From Bacteroidetes bacterium GWF2_33_16 (GTDB lineage: Bacteria > Bacteroidota > Bacteroidia > Bacteroidales > UBA12077): a stretch of DNA of 64,000 nt. Numbering within the stretch: position 1 is the stretch's first letter; each line of letters begins with the position of its first letter. The notes below the pieces were generated by a model. It did not search any database, was not told the DNA's origin, and saw nothing but the letters and a program-made list of their open reading frames with translations. The stretch covers positions 124,001 through 188,000 of the forward strand of contig MEOE01000001.1 of assembly GCA_001768565.1 (NCBI GenBank). The letters are read 5' to 3'. Shown piece after piece: positions 34,293 to 44,028 of this stretch. The position numbers were made by a program, and so were the translations under genes.

Positions 34293-34712
34293 TTGAAGTT
34301 TAATACAAAAGTAAGATATGGTGTAAGGGCAATGCAAGAAATTGCGTTGAATGATTCGCCAAATGGTGTATTTCAAAAAGATATTGCTAAGAATCAGGAT
34401 ATTTCCAACAGATATCTAGATCATATAATAGCTTCACTTAAAGCAGCAGGTTTAATTAGTACATTAAAAGGTAAAAAAAGCGGATATATACTTACACGCA
34501 AACCATCTGACATTAGCCTTTACGATATTTATAGGGCTTTCGAATCTGAAATGAGAATTGTAGATTGTCTTTCAACTAACCAACACTGTGAGCGCAATTT
34601 ATCATGTGCCGCTCAATTAATCTGGCACGAACTTAATGATCTAATAATTAATTACCTTAAGAATAAAAGTCTGGAGAATATAATAGAAACTTATAATCAG
34701 ATTAACCAGTAA
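34293..34712 (+). CDS. Rrf2-family regulator with IscR-like cysteines
   Basis: 139 residues from a TTG start, 5 bp after yceI-2. Winged helix: KVRYGVRAMQEIALNDSPNG, DIAKNQDISNRYLDHIIASL, LKGKKSGYILTRKPSDISLYD. Three cysteines, C92, C99 and C105, match the IscR [2Fe-2S] ligands (C92, C98, C104 in E. coli), so it probably senses Fe-S status, oxygen or NO. Likely controls the yceI-porin-yceI unit that it ends. Confidence 0.9.
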   Translation: MKFNTKVRYGVRAMQEIALNDSPNGVFQKDIAKNQDISNRYLDHIIASLKAAGLISTLKGKKSGYILTRKPSDISLYDIYRAFESEMRIVDCLSTNQHCERNLSCAAQLIWHELNDLIINYLKNKSLENIIETYNQINQ

Positions 34713-34820
34713 TTAATCACCTTAGCAATCAATTCTTGTAATCCAATAGATTTTTTTAGTAAAAAAGATTCCCAAATCGCTTCAAAATTGTAATTTTAGG
34801 CCCAAATTAAAATAATTATT

Positions 34821-35531
34821 ATGGGAAGAGCATTTGAATATCGCCGTGCGTCGAAAGAGAAACGATGGGACAAAATGTCGAGGATATTTCCAAAACTTGG
34901 AAAGTCGATAACTGTTGCAGCAAAAGAAGGGGGTTCCGATCCGGAACTGAATGCCAAGCTACGCACAGCAATTTTAAATGCCAAGGCACAAAATATGCCT
35001 AAAGACAATATTGATGCTGCCATAAAAAGAGCAGCTGGAAAAGATGCTGAAACATTTGTTGAAGTAAACTACGAAGGCAAAGGCCCACATGGGGTACTTG
35101 TATTTGTTGAATGCGCTACCGATAATACAACCCGAACGGTGGCCAATGTAAAATCATATTTTAATAAAGCAGGTGGATCAGTTGTTCCAACAGGTTCGCT
35201 TGAATTCATGTTTTCGCGAAAAGCAGTTTTTGAATTTGAGAAATCAGATAATATTAATATTGAAGAACTTGAGTTCGAGCTTATTGATGCAGGGTTAGAA
35301 GAAATCGACACTGAAGATGATATGATTTATGCTTATGGCGATTATACTAATTTTGGCTCCTTATCAAAAGCATTTGAAGAAAAAGGAATTGAAATAAAAA
35401 AAGCATCATTAAAACGTATACCAACTACTCCTGTTGAATTTACCGAAGAACAGCTGGTTGATATAGAGAAAATGCTCGATCGTATTGAAGATGACGAAGA
35501 TATCCAGGCAGTATTTACAAACATTGCCTAA
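34821..35531 (+). CDS. YebC/TACO1-family protein
   Basis: 236 residues, full length for the family: [56 protein letters not shown] and [19 protein letters not shown]. YebC proteins were called transcription regulators (PmpR) and more recently implicated in translating proline-rich stretches, like mitochondrial TACO1. Cytosolic and conserved in most bacteria. Stands alone, convergent with the kinase at 35562. Confidence 0.95.
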   Translation: MGRAFEYRRASKEKRWDKMSRIFPKLGKSITVAAKEGGSDPELNAKLRTAILNAKAQNMPKDNIDAAIKRAAGKDAETFVEVNYEGKGPHGVLVFVECATDNTTRTVANVKSYFNKAGGSVVPTGSLEFMFSRKAVFEFEKSDNINIEELEFELIDAGLEEIDTEDDMIYAYGDYTNFGSLSKAFEEKGIEIKKASLKRIPTTPVEFTEEQLVDIEKMLDRIEDDEDIQAVFTNIA

Positions 35532-35561
35532 TCTGAATTAGCACTTTTTATAACCATCGTA

Positions 35562-37337
35562 TTATTCGGCAAACTTAGGGAGGGTAAATAAAAATTCTAT
35601 TCCCCCCTCCTGCTTGTTGCGAACAGATATTTCGCATTTATGCAAGAGAATTGCATTTTTAACAATTGCAAGGCCTAAACCTGTTCCTCCCAATTTTCGG
35701 GATCGTCCAGAATCTATTCTATAAAAACGTTCGAAAATTCGAGGTAAATGCTCATCCGGAATACCAACACCATTATCGGAGAATGAAAAATAGTAGAACT
35801 TGCTATCCTGATGATAAGCATTAATAAATATTTTTGAGCTTTCGCCGGCATAATTTATTGAATTCCCCATAAGGTTCCTGAAAATGGATAAAATAAGTGC
35901 CCTATTCCCTTTAATATCGATATTCGCATCCAAGTTTGTTTCAATAATCATTTTTCGGTCTTTTAGCTCCTTTTGAAACTCATCGATAATCTCTGAAACC
36001 AATTCAAACACATTTAGTTTTTGTAATGCAAAATGATCTCCTGCTTCTTCAATTTTATTAAGAATTACAATGTCATTAATAAGGTCAGTGAGTCTATTAG
36101 CCTGAAAATCTGCACGCTCCAGAAAGTGTTTCTTTTTTTCAGCATCCATATCAGGATTGTTTAATATCGTTTCTAGATATCCTTTAACCGATGTTACTGG
36201 CGTTTTAAGCTCATGAGCAATATTAGCTGTCATCTGTTGTTTAATAATCCTGTTTTTTTCCCTTTTTGTAATATCGGTTATTACAATCTCAAAACTTTTA
36301 TCCTGAAAAATAATACATTGAATACTAAAATATTTCCCGCTTTTTGCAACTAACTGCTCATATCGTGGAAGCTCCTGAGCAACAATTGGTTTGTTATTAT
36401 TTATTCTTTCATCAATAAAATCATGAATGCCTTTTAATTCTTTTATTCTAAAAAAATCATCGGAGCTTATTGACAGCTGGTTAGAAATACTGTTAATGTA
36501 TTGAATAAATTGATTATTAAACAGAGTGCTATTTCTATTCGTGTTAAAAAAGGCAACCCCTTCATTTAAAACAAATAGATGACTAAATAATTTTTCCTTT
36601 TCCAAATCGGCTTCATCAATAGCCTTTTTCATATTTTGGTAAATTTCAACTATCTTGTTACTAATAACTCCAAGTTCATCTTTAGGAAATCGGATATTGG
36701 GTTCGAAATTTTTATCATTGATTACACGAGATGCAAAATCTTTAAGTTTAGTAACAGATTCTCCAAACTTACGTGTTACCATGTTTATTATTATCCAACT
36801 AAGACCAAAAATGAATGCAATAAATACCCAAAACAAGGTATCTGCTTTTAAAAACTTAATTACCTGAATGTTATACACAACAGCGGTACGAACATAATGT
36901 TTCTCATAAAATTTTGAATAATAGTAATATTCAATACCTGTAGTAGCCGATTTTCGAATATTTGATCCAAAATCGGAATATAACGATTTTAAAACCTCCG
37001 GACGGTTTTTGTGATTCTCCATTTTACTAATATCCGAGACATAATTATCATAAAGTACTGTTCCTTCATTATCAATAATTGTTAATCTAACATCTTGTTG
37101 TGGAAATATTTGTATAAGTGAATCAATCAGATAATAATTTTTTGTTTTATAAATATTATTTACATTAATAAAATTATTGGTTAGTTCCGAAATGTTTTGT
37201 AATGAATTATTTAGCTGATTTATTCGATATCTTTTTTCACGAGAATACTGAAACGCCACAATTATTAAAGCAAAAAGCAAAAACAGTGTAAAGAAATAAA
37301 TAAATAATTTTCGTCGGAATGAGAATCTTTGTATCAT
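35562..37337 (-). CDS. PhoR-like sensor histidine kinase
   Basis: 591 residues. Membrane helices at about 11-30 and 168-187 enclose a periplasmic sensor region. HAMP-like linker and PAS domain follow, then HisKA (H375 in NIAHELKTPVTSVKGYLETI) and HATPase (DNGVGIPDEHLPRIFERFYR, KLGGTGLGLAIVKNA), the PhoR/ResE style. It is the last gene of the pst-phoU unit, so it is probably the phosphate sensor acting with PstB/PhoU. The cognate PhoB-type regulator is not in this window. Confidence 0.87.
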   Translation of the reverse strand: MIQRFSFRRKLFIYFFTLFLLFALIIVAFQYSREKRYRINQLNNSLQNISELTNNFINVNNIYKTKNYYLIDSLIQIFPQQDVRLTIIDNEGTVLYDNYVSDISKMENHKNRPEVLKSLYSDFGSNIRKSATTGIEYYYYSKFYEKHYVRTAVVYNIQVIKFLKADTLFWVFIAFIFGLSWIIINMVTRKFGESVTKLKDFASRVINDKNFEPNIRFPKDELGVISNKIVEIYQNMKKAIDEADLEKEKLFSHLFVLNEGVAFFNTNRNSTLFNNQFIQYINSISNQLSISSDDFFRIKELKGIHDFIDERINNNKPIVAQELPRYEQLVAKSGKYFSIQCIIFQDKSFEIVITDITKREKNRIIKQQMTANIAHELKTPVTSVKGYLETILNNPDMDAEKKKHFLERADFQANRLTDLINDIVILNKIEEAGDHFALQKLNVFELVSEIIDEFQKELKDRKMIIETNLDANIDIKGNRALILSIFRNLMGNSINYAGESSKIFINAYHQDSKFYYFSFSDNGVGIPDEHLPRIFERFYRIDSGRSRKLGGTGLGLAIVKNAILLHKCEISVRNKQEGGIEFLFTLPKFAE

Positions 37338-37391
37338 ATCAATTTGTTTTATTTTCTATTCATCATAAATAACTCAAGAACATTATTCTTT

Positions 37392-38090
37392 TTATTCTTT
37401 CTTTTTATCATCTTTAATTTTTGTATGCCTAATATCTGTTCCATCTAGAGAATATATTGAAGCTTCGGCAATATTTGTGGCATGGTCGGCTATTCTTTCA
37501 ATATTCGAAATAATACTACGTAGATTAGTAAAACTTACTAGCATTTGTTTTGTTTGATCAGTTATATCGCTTTTATCGATTGCTTTTGCCAATAGTTTAT
37601 GATTCATCTTGTCGACAATAGAATCATTTTGTATTGTCCATATTGCACCTTCCCTATCCATATTAATAAATGAAAGAAGCGATTTCTCCACCATTTGTAT
37701 ACTTTGCATTAGCATATTAAACACAACATCTGCCAAATCATTGTATATCTCAGTATTCTTCATTTTACGAACTGCGTTTGTAATATTTACAACCAAATCG
37801 CCAATACGCTCTAGATTTATAGACATTCTGTAAATGGCAATTATTTTACGTAATTCGGATGCAACAGGGTGATATAAAACTATTGCATTTATAAATTTAT
37901 CGCTGATTTCTATTTCAAACTGATCAATTCTTTCTTCATTTTTTTTTATCAGTTCGACCGTTTCGATACAAATATCGGTCTCCTTGCAATTCATTTGTTT
38001 TTCGAGCAGCTTGAGTTGCTTTAGTATTAGATTGGCAAACTCAACAAAAGAAGATTGAACATCCTGTATTGCATTATTTTTAACATTCAT
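37392..38090 (-). CDS. phoU: Phosphate transport regulator PhoU
   Basis: 232 residues with the two three-helix PhoU repeats, each with the E/D-rich metal motif (AIYRMSINLERIGDLVVNIT and LRSIISNIERIADHATNIAE). PhoU joins PstB and the PhoR-like kinase to shut off the Pho response when phosphate is plentiful. Located between pstB (52 bp upstream) and the kinase, in operon order. Confidence 0.95.
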   Translation of the reverse strand: MNVKNNAIQDVQSSFVEFANLILKQLKLLEKQMNCKETDICIETVELIKKNEERIDQFEIEISDKFINAIVLYHPVASELRKIIAIYRMSINLERIGDLVVNITNAVRKMKNTEIYNDLADVVFNMLMQSIQMVEKSLLSFINMDREGAIWTIQNDSIVDKMNHKLLAKAIDKSDITDQTKQMLVSFTNLRSIISNIERIADHATNIAEASIYSLDGTDIRHTKIKDDKKKE

Positions 38091-38142
38091 TTTTTTATCA
38101 CATTAATAGTTTACTAATTTACAAAAACCTTCACATATTTAT

Positions 38143-38925
38143 TTACCCGAATTTTCCTGTTAAGTACTCTTCTGTTTTAGGATTCTTTGGATTGGTGAAC
38201 ATGCTGTTTGTTTTACCATATTCGATTAACTCACCGAGATACATAAACATACTATAATCAGAGATTCTTGCTGCCTGCGACATGTTGTGTGTAACCAGAA
38301 CGATTGTATATTTTTTCTTTAAATCAACTAGTAGTTCTTCAACTTTTGCTGTAGCAATAGGATCGAGTGCCGAAGTAGGTTCGTCTAATAAAATTACATC
38401 AGGATTAAAAGCGAGTGTTCTTGCAATGCATAATCGTTGTTGTTGCCCACCGGATAAAAAAGTGCCTTTTTTAAAAAGAGAGTCTTTAACCTCATCCCAA
38501 AGTGTAACATCAATTAATGATTTCTCAACAATTTCATCGCGTTGATTCTTATTTAGTTTTATTCCGTTTAGCTTATAACCTGCAATTACATTGTCGTAAA
38601 TACTCATTGTTGGAAATGGATTGGGGCGCTGAAATACCATTCCAATTTTACGACGCACTTGTATTGTCTGCATTTGATAAATACTATCACCATTTAGCAA
38701 TATATCGCCTTTTGTAATAATACTCGGATATAACTCGTGCATCCTGTTTATTGCCCGAAGAAGTGTACTTTTCCCACAACCCGATGGGCCCATAATCGCA
38801 GTAATAGCATTATGTTCGATCTCGGCATTAACATCTTTTACGGCGAACTTTTTTTCATCGTAGGCAATGGAAAGATTGCGAATGGATAAAACAGGATTTT
38901 GTATATCTATATTATTTTCTATCAT
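38143..38925 (-). CDS. pstB: Phosphate ABC transporter ATPase PstB
   Basis: ABC ATPase with Walker A GPSGCGKST, signature LSGGQQQR, Walker B VILLDEPTSALDP and the switch His (LVTHNMSQAA). I take the start at 38925 (MIENNIDIQNPVLSIRNLSI), 7 bp after the pstA stop. A longer frame from 38955 would overlap pstA by 23 bp and add a Lys-rich extension not seen in the family. It energises PstCA-driven phosphate import. Confidence 0.93.
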   Translation of the reverse strand: MIENNIDIQNPVLSIRNLSIAYDEKKFAVKDVNAEIEHNAITAIMGPSGCGKSTLLRAINRMHELYPSIITKGDILLNGDSIYQMQTIQVRRKIGMVFQRPNPFPTMSIYDNVIAGYKLNGIKLNKNQRDEIVEKSLIDVTLWDEVKDSLFKKGTFLSGGQQQRLCIARTLAFNPDVILLDEPTSALDPIATAKVEELLVDLKKKYTIVLVTHNMSQAARISDYSMFMYLGELIEYGKTNSMFTNPKNPKTEEYLTGKFG

Positions 38926-38932
38926 AGTCAAA

Positions 38933-39826
38933 CTAGTTTTTTTCTTTGTGTGCAATAATACGTTTGGAGATTAGGTTTAGGATTAGCACAAATCCCATTA
39001 AAAATAATGATGAGCTCCAAATTAAATCAATCATATTAGGATCATTATAAAAATTCCATATTAAAAGAGGTACTGCACTAGTTGGCTTATCAATTTCGAA
39101 ATTTATTACCGGACTTCCAAGAGTTGTTAAAAGTAAAGGTGCTGTTTCGCCAATAATTCTTGATACAGCTAATAAAATACCTGTCATTAATCCACTAAAA
39201 CTTGACGGAATCATTACTTTTAAAATAATCCGGTGATAAGGCACGCCTAATGCTGCACCAGCTTCCTTTATACTTTCCGGGACCATTTTCATGGTTTCTT
39301 CAGTTGATCTTATAATTAAAGGAAGCATCATAATAGCAAGAGCTGCACTTCCAGCTAAAGCAGAAAACCCATAAGTGATATTTTTAACAATCCATAAATA
39401 ACCAATTATGCCTAAAACTATAGATGGAACGCCCTGCAGTATATCTGTTATATTGCGTATAAAGTTGGCATACCATTTATTTTTATTTTCGTATAAATAA
39501 ATTCCAGTAATTATGCCAATTGGAATGGCCATTACGGAAGCCAAAATAACAATAAACAATGTTCCGGTAATTCCATTAACAATCCCACCTGGTATTTTTT
39601 CTCCATTTATTTTGGCTGACATAGCCTGAAAAGTATCAGGGGCAAGCTGGGTAAAAAAATCAAAATTAATCTGGCCAATACCTTCAATAATCAATTTCGA
39701 AATAATTAAAATTATTGGAGATATTGTAATTACGGACAACAGGATTACAGCTATTTTAAAAATACTGTTTCGTATTTTTCGTTGCCTGGTATTATCAACA
39801 TATAATATTTCTGATCTTACACTCAT
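38933..39826 (-). CDS. pstA: Phosphate ABC transporter permease PstA
   Basis: 297 residues, six membrane helices and the EAA loop (SIKEAGAALGVPYHRIILKV). Follows pstC by 14 bp. With PstC it forms the inner-membrane phosphate channel. N-terminal 25 residues are basic and cytoplasmic. Confidence 0.94.
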   Translation of the reverse strand: MSVRSEILYVDNTRQRKIRNSIFKIAVILLSVITISPIILIISKLIIEGIGQINFDFFTQLAPDTFQAMSAKINGEKIPGGIVNGITGTLFIVILASVMAIPIGIITGIYLYENKNKWYANFIRNITDILQGVPSIVLGIIGYLWIVKNITYGFSALAGSAALAIMMLPLIIRSTEETMKMVPESIKEAGAALGVPYHRIILKVMIPSSFSGLMTGILLAVSRIIGETAPLLLTTLGSPVINFEIDKPTSAVPLLIWNFYNDPNMIDLIWSSSLFLMGFVLILNLISKRIIAHKEKN

Positions 39827-39840
39827 TATAAAATATCTCT

Positions 39841-40692
39841 CTATGACATTTTTCTTATTATATACTTTCCAATAGCATTAACAATGCCGGTAATTAAAAA
39901 AAGCAATAATCCAATTGCTATAAGAGCACTTAACTTTAATCCATCGGCTTCGCCAAACTGATTTGCAATAAGACTTGCCATGGTATTTCCTGTACTAAAT
40001 AAACCTTTTGGAATAATATTGGCATTACCAATAAGCATGGTTACAGCCATTGTTTCGCCTAATGCACGCCCCAATGCTAAAATATAACTAGCAACAATTC
40101 CCGAGCGGGCATTTGGAAAAATAACACTAAAAATAACTTCGAAACGAGTAGCTCCGAGCGAATACGCAGCTTCTTTAAGCTCATTAGGAACCATCGTAAT
40201 AATCTCGTTACTTAACGATGTAGCATACGGAATAATCATTATAGCCAAGATAACAGCGGAAGTAAATACACCAAATCCCTGATCACTTAGTCCTAATGAA
40301 ATAATCACAGGACGCAAAGCATAAAATCCCCATAATCCATAAACTATAGAAGGTACTCCTGCCAAAAGGTCAACCATTGTGCCTAGAAATTTTGCTACGC
40401 GTGTTTTATGGTAATACTCGGCAATAAATAACGATGTTGAAAAGGATAATGGAAGACAAATAAGAAGTGCGACAAAAGACGTTAATAAAGTACCTGCAAT
40501 AAATGGTAATGCTCCGTAGAATTCTCTTCCCTGTGTTGGATTCCAATCAGAAGAGAAAATAAACTTTAATCCATATTCTTTAAAAACAGGTATGGCACCT
40601 CCTGCAAGAGAAAACACCATACCTGCAAATATCAATAATATTATAAATGATACAGCAAATAAAACATATCTTGTAATTTTTTCACTTTTCAT
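39841..40692 (-). CDS. pstC: Phosphate ABC transporter permease PstC
   Basis: 283 residues with six helices and EAA loop (ELKEAAYSLGATRFEVIFSV). Contains the PstC hallmark FSSDWNPTQGREFYGALPFI. Placed 15 bp after pstS. Confidence 0.95.
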   Translation of the reverse strand: MKSEKITRYVLFAVSFIILLIFAGMVFSLAGGAIPVFKEYGLKFIFSSDWNPTQGREFYGALPFIAGTLLTSFVALLICLPLSFSTSLFIAEYYHKTRVAKFLGTMVDLLAGVPSIVYGLWGFYALRPVIISLGLSDQGFGVFTSAVILAIMIIPYATSLSNEIITMVPNELKEAAYSLGATRFEVIFSVIFPNARSGIVASYILALGRALGETMAVTMLIGNANIIPKGLFSTGNTMASLIANQFGEADGLKLSALIAIGLLLFLITGIVNAIGKYIIRKMS

Positions 40693-40707
40693 TTAACTCC
40701 TTAATGC

Positions 40708-41772
40708 CTATTTTAGTAGAGGTTTGCCTTCATATGTAATACTTTGTAAAATTTCTTTTGATAACTCAATTGCTTTTTCAGGGAGAGGAGCATAATGAAC
40801 ACTTTCGGCAATTGTTTGAGCATTTGGCCCAGTTAGCCATTCAAGAAACTTAACTGTTTCGGTAGCTTGTGTTAAAGATCGACCACCATATGCCTGTTCA
40901 CGATACAAAATAATCCATGTAAAACCGCTAATTGGATAAGCTTCTGGATTAGTTGAATTTGTAATCATAACTCTGGTATCGGCTGGTATTTCGCCTTTAG
41001 CTGATGCGCTAATGGATTCGTTTGATGGTTTTATATACTTGCCAGCAGCATTTTGAACCATTGCATAGCTTAAGTTTTGTGCAAAAGCATATTCAGAGCC
41101 AATATATCCGATCGAGCCTACTGACTGCGAAATAGTTCCCGCAACACCTGGATTACCTTTTGCGCCGATCCCAACAGGCCAATTCAAAGATTTCCCTGTT
41201 CCAACTTTTGCTGCCCAAGGCTTGCTTATTTTAGTCATGTAATCACTAAAAATATGAGTAGTACCGCTTCCATCAGAACGATAAACCACAGTAATGTTCA
41301 TATCGGGTAATTTTGAAGCTGGATTTTCAAGTTTAATCTTTTCGTCGTTCCATTTTGTTATTTCACCCAAAAAAATTCCTTCGAGCAACTTATCAGAAAG
41401 TTTTAAATCGCCCATTTCGGGAAGATTATAAGCAATAACCACAGCACCAATACAGGTAGGGATATGTACCACTTTCATAGGAATTTCGGCTAGTTCTTCA
41501 TCTGACAGATATGCATCAGTTGCGCCAAAATCGACAACTTTATCCTTTAAACTACGGATACCACCACCAGAACCAATACCTCCGTAAGTTAACAACAAAC
41601 CTGTTTCTTCGGTATATTTTTTAAATGCAAGATTATAGAATGGCATAGGGAATGTTGCTCCCGCAGCTGTTATGGTTACTTTTTTTGAACCATCACCTGA
41701 TGATTCGGATTTTTGCTGACCACATGAAACTAGAATAGCAACTGAGATCAATAGAAAAAATAACTTTTTCAT
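40708..41772 (-). CDS. pstS: Phosphate-binding lipoprotein PstS
   Basis: 354 residues. Lipobox AILVSC. Phosphate-binding loops GATFPMPFYN, GSGGG (GGIGSGGGIR) and VYRSDGSGTTHIFSDY are present. Captures phosphate in the periplasm and delivers it to PstCA. Longer than B. subtilis PstS and typical of the phylum. Confidence 0.95.
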   Translation of the reverse strand: MKKLFFLLISVAILVSCGQQKSESSGDGSKKVTITAAGATFPMPFYNLAFKKYTEETGLLLTYGGIGSGGGIRSLKDKVVDFGATDAYLSDEELAEIPMKVVHIPTCIGAVVIAYNLPEMGDLKLSDKLLEGIFLGEITKWNDEKIKLENPASKLPDMNITVVYRSDGSGTTHIFSDYMTKISKPWAAKVGTGKSLNWPVGIGAKGNPGVAGTISQSVGSIGYIGSEYAFAQNLSYAMVQNAAGKYIKPSNESISASAKGEIPADTRVMITNSTNPEAYPISGFTWIILYREQAYGGRSLTQATETVKFLEWLTGPNAQTIAESVHYAPLPEKAIELSKEILQSITYEGKPLLK

Positions 41773-41791
41773 TTTAGTTTTTATTAATTAG

Positions 41792-42781
41792 TTAAAATTT
41801 TATTTCACAATTTAAATAGATATTTGATACAAATCCTTTGGAGTTATCTGCCGGATTCCATCCGCGGAAATTTGGAGCTAATTTTACACCTTTAACAGGA
41901 CTATACTCAAATCCAATTACATAAGCCTGACCATTTTTTGAAAGATTCCATGGATCACTTTGTCCTTTTAATGTTGAAGAAGTTAAGTAATCAAATCGGC
42001 CAAAAATGCCAACTTTCTTACTGATAAAAAATGTAGAATAAATTGAAGTACCTAAAAGGTCATTATTTTCTATCATCTTATTATTCATCTGCATATTATA
42101 TTCGGCACCAACTCTGAATTTATCAGCCTTATAACCAGCAAAGAAGGCATAGCTTTGTTGAGCAAAGTCCTGTTTCATATAATCAGTGTAAAAACGAATA
42201 TCAAGATTTTTAACAGGAGTAATTGTTACTCCAAAACCTGCTTTATATGTATCGTCTGATTGCAGGTTTTTATATCCTTCACCATTCATTATAGTGAAAT
42301 CAACACTGATGAAATCAGCAAATTTATAATCCATATTGGCACCTAAGTCGGCACTTGTGCCAAATCCATATTCATCGAGAAAAGGTTTCATCATATAACG
42401 ATATCCCCAATTTTTTTCTTGTGTAGCAAAAAGATTTAGCCCGATAAGGCCAAAATTCACATTCAGATTTCCCCTTTTATAATTTAAAAATGCATTTTTA
42501 AGAATTGCGGTCATTTGTAGTTTACTTCCATTTTCTGGATCGGCAACATCAAAAATGATTTTAGTTGAAAATTCGGGGCTAAAATAGTACTCATAACCAA
42601 GATAACCACGAAGCACTTCAAAAGCTGAAGTATTTATTCCATCCACAAATGTTGTGTGAGCATTACTAAAAATTGTAACGATTGGCTTACCACTCGGCTT
42701 AAATTCTTCAGTTTGCTCTTGTGCTATTAATAATGATGAAGATAAAATAATCGTCATGATTAAAAAGAATAGTTTTTTCAT
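41792..42781 (-). CDS. Pho-regulated outer-membrane porin-like protein
   Basis: 329 residues with a signal peptide (MKKLFFLIMTIILSSSLLIA) and a beta-barrel ending in IYLNCEIKF. First gene of the pst operon, 19 bp before pstS, suggesting it admits phosphate across the outer membrane, like OprP/OprO in Pseudomonas. Sequence similarity to OprP is not evident, so the role rests on position and on the Pho-box-like repeats upstream. Confidence 0.82.
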   Translation of the reverse strand: MKKLFFLIMTIILSSSLLIAQEQTEEFKPSGKPIVTIFSNAHTTFVDGINTSAFEVLRGYLGYEYYFSPEFSTKIIFDVADPENGSKLQMTAILKNAFLNYKRGNLNVNFGLIGLNLFATQEKNWGYRYMMKPFLDEYGFGTSADLGANMDYKFADFISVDFTIMNGEGYKNLQSDDTYKAGFGVTITPVKNLDIRFYTDYMKQDFAQQSYAFFAGYKADKFRVGAEYNMQMNNKMIENNDLLGTSIYSTFFISKKVGIFGRFDYLTSSTLKGQSDPWNLSKNGQAYVIGFEYSPVKGVKLAPNFRGWNPADNSKGFVSNIYLNCEIKF

Positions 42782-42818
42782 ATAGTAAATTTTAAAGTTT
42801 CGATATTTGATTCTGATG

Positions 42819-42852
42819 CAAAGTTGCTTAACTAATGTTAAGTAATTGTTAA
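42819..42852 (-). promoter_or_regulatory. Pho-box-like direct repeats before the porin-pst operon
   Basis: Reading the minus strand: TTAACA, 5 bp, TTAACA, 4 bp, TTAAGC, then a CTTTG that could be the end of a -7 box. The TTAACA units repeat with 10-11-bp spacing, on one helix face, as PhoB/PhoP boxes do (TTAACA with 4-5-bp gaps is the B. subtilis PhoP consensus). Located 45-71 bp upstream of the porin ATG. Confidence 0.6.
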
Positions 42853-42900
42853 ACTAAATTTATGTTATTATTATGGTTAGCAAAGTATACCAGAAAACAA

Positions 42901-42930
42901 AAAAGCACAAACCTTGCGATTTGTGCTTTT
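42901..42930 (-). terminator. Bidirectional terminator between proline dehydrogenase and the pst operon
   Basis: Perfect stem AAAAGCACAAA/TTTGTGCTTTT with T-runs on both strands. It ends the proline dehydrogenase transcript 20 bp after that gene's stop codon; the opposite direction has no gene to terminate. Confidence 0.82.
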
Positions 42931-42950
42931 TATATTATTGTGTTCTTATT

Positions 42951-43862
42951 TTATCCTCTAACAAAAATAGCTTTAATAATTAACCATGCCATTTTTGGAT
43001 TTTCTTTTAAACGACGAGTTGAGTATCCAAACCATTGTTCGCCAAAGGGAACATATACTCTCATGCGATGGCCTTTATCAAGAATTGATTTGCGCAATTC
43101 CGGAGTAACACCATAAAGCATTTGGAATTCATATTTCTCACGAGGTACGTTATATTTTTCGATCAGCTTATAGGCACCTTCAACAACTGGCTTGTCGTGT
43201 GTCGCAATTCCAGGATAAATTCCATTCTTTAAACAGAAATCGATATCTTCAATAAAATGTTGGTTTATTTCATCGTACCCTTTGTAAGCAATTTTTGCTG
43301 GCTCAACATAAATACCTTTACATAATCTGAAGTTTAGGGGAGATTCAGAGGTATGAACATCCATTAAATTTTGAATATCGGTTAATGTTCTTCTCATATA
43401 TGCCTGAAGAACCAATCCTACATTTTTAGGAAATTCTGCCTTTAATCTTCTGTAAATTTCAATTTCCATATCGGTACATGGAGAGTCTTCCATATCAATA
43501 CGGATAAAATTTTTATAAGATGCTGCTTTGGCAACTATTTCGCGAATGTGATTATAACAAACTTCCTTGTCTAGTAATAAACCAAACATGGTTGGTTTTA
43601 CGGAGTAGTTTCCATTGATTTTTTCCTTTTCAGCTCTTTCTATAAGTTCGATATATTCTTTTCTATTATTCTCAGCTTCATCGAGATTTTTAATAAACTC
43701 ACCTAAAATATCGATGGTTACCATAATACCTTGACTATTCAACTCTTTAGATACGCGAATAGCATCTTCTACATTTTTTCCTGCAATATATCTTTTAGAA
43801 AACAACCATACGAAACTTTTTGGGAAGTATGGAAGAATGGATGCAATAAATTTATTAAACAT
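42951..43862 (-). CDS. Proline dehydrogenase, short (PutB-like) form
   Basis: 303 residues. Flavin TIM-barrel with NFRLCKGIYVEPAKIAYKGY, GIATHDKPVVEGA, EFQMLYGVTPELRKSILDKG and the C-terminal RRLKENPKMAW signature. It oxidises proline to pyrroline-5-carboxylate and passes electrons to quinone at the membrane. The length matches the Gram-positive/Deinococcus monofunctional form rather than the longer (about 390-residue) version common in aerobic Bacteroidota. No P5C dehydrogenase gene is adjacent. Confidence 0.92.
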   Translation of the reverse strand: MFNKFIASILPYFPKSFVWLFSKRYIAGKNVEDAIRVSKELNSQGIMVTIDILGEFIKNLDEAENNRKEYIELIERAEKEKINGNYSVKPTMFGLLLDKEVCYNHIREIVAKAASYKNFIRIDMEDSPCTDMEIEIYRRLKAEFPKNVGLVLQAYMRRTLTDIQNLMDVHTSESPLNFRLCKGIYVEPAKIAYKGYDEINQHFIEDIDFCLKNGIYPGIATHDKPVVEGAYKLIEKYNVPREKYEFQMLYGVTPELRKSILDKGHRMRVYVPFGEQWFGYSTRRLKENPKMAWLIIKAIFVRG

Positions 43863-43977
43863 ATTCTTTATTTTAAAGTTATTACTTTTTGGTTTTTTAC
43901 TTAAATTAATTCTGCATAATTAGCACTATTTTCAGCGAAAAAAAAGAAGAATTATCATTTTTTTGACGATCATAAAA

Positions 43978-44009
43978 AATCTCTATATTTTCTAAAAAAT
44001 ATAGAGATT
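43978..44009 (-). terminator. Terminator of the outer-membrane protein gene
   Basis: Perfect 14-bp stem (AATCTCTATATTTT and its complement) with a 4-base loop and a T-run in minus-strand sense, 20 bp after the stop at 44029. Confidence 0.82.
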
Positions 44010-44028
44010 AATTTATAAAACTATTTAA

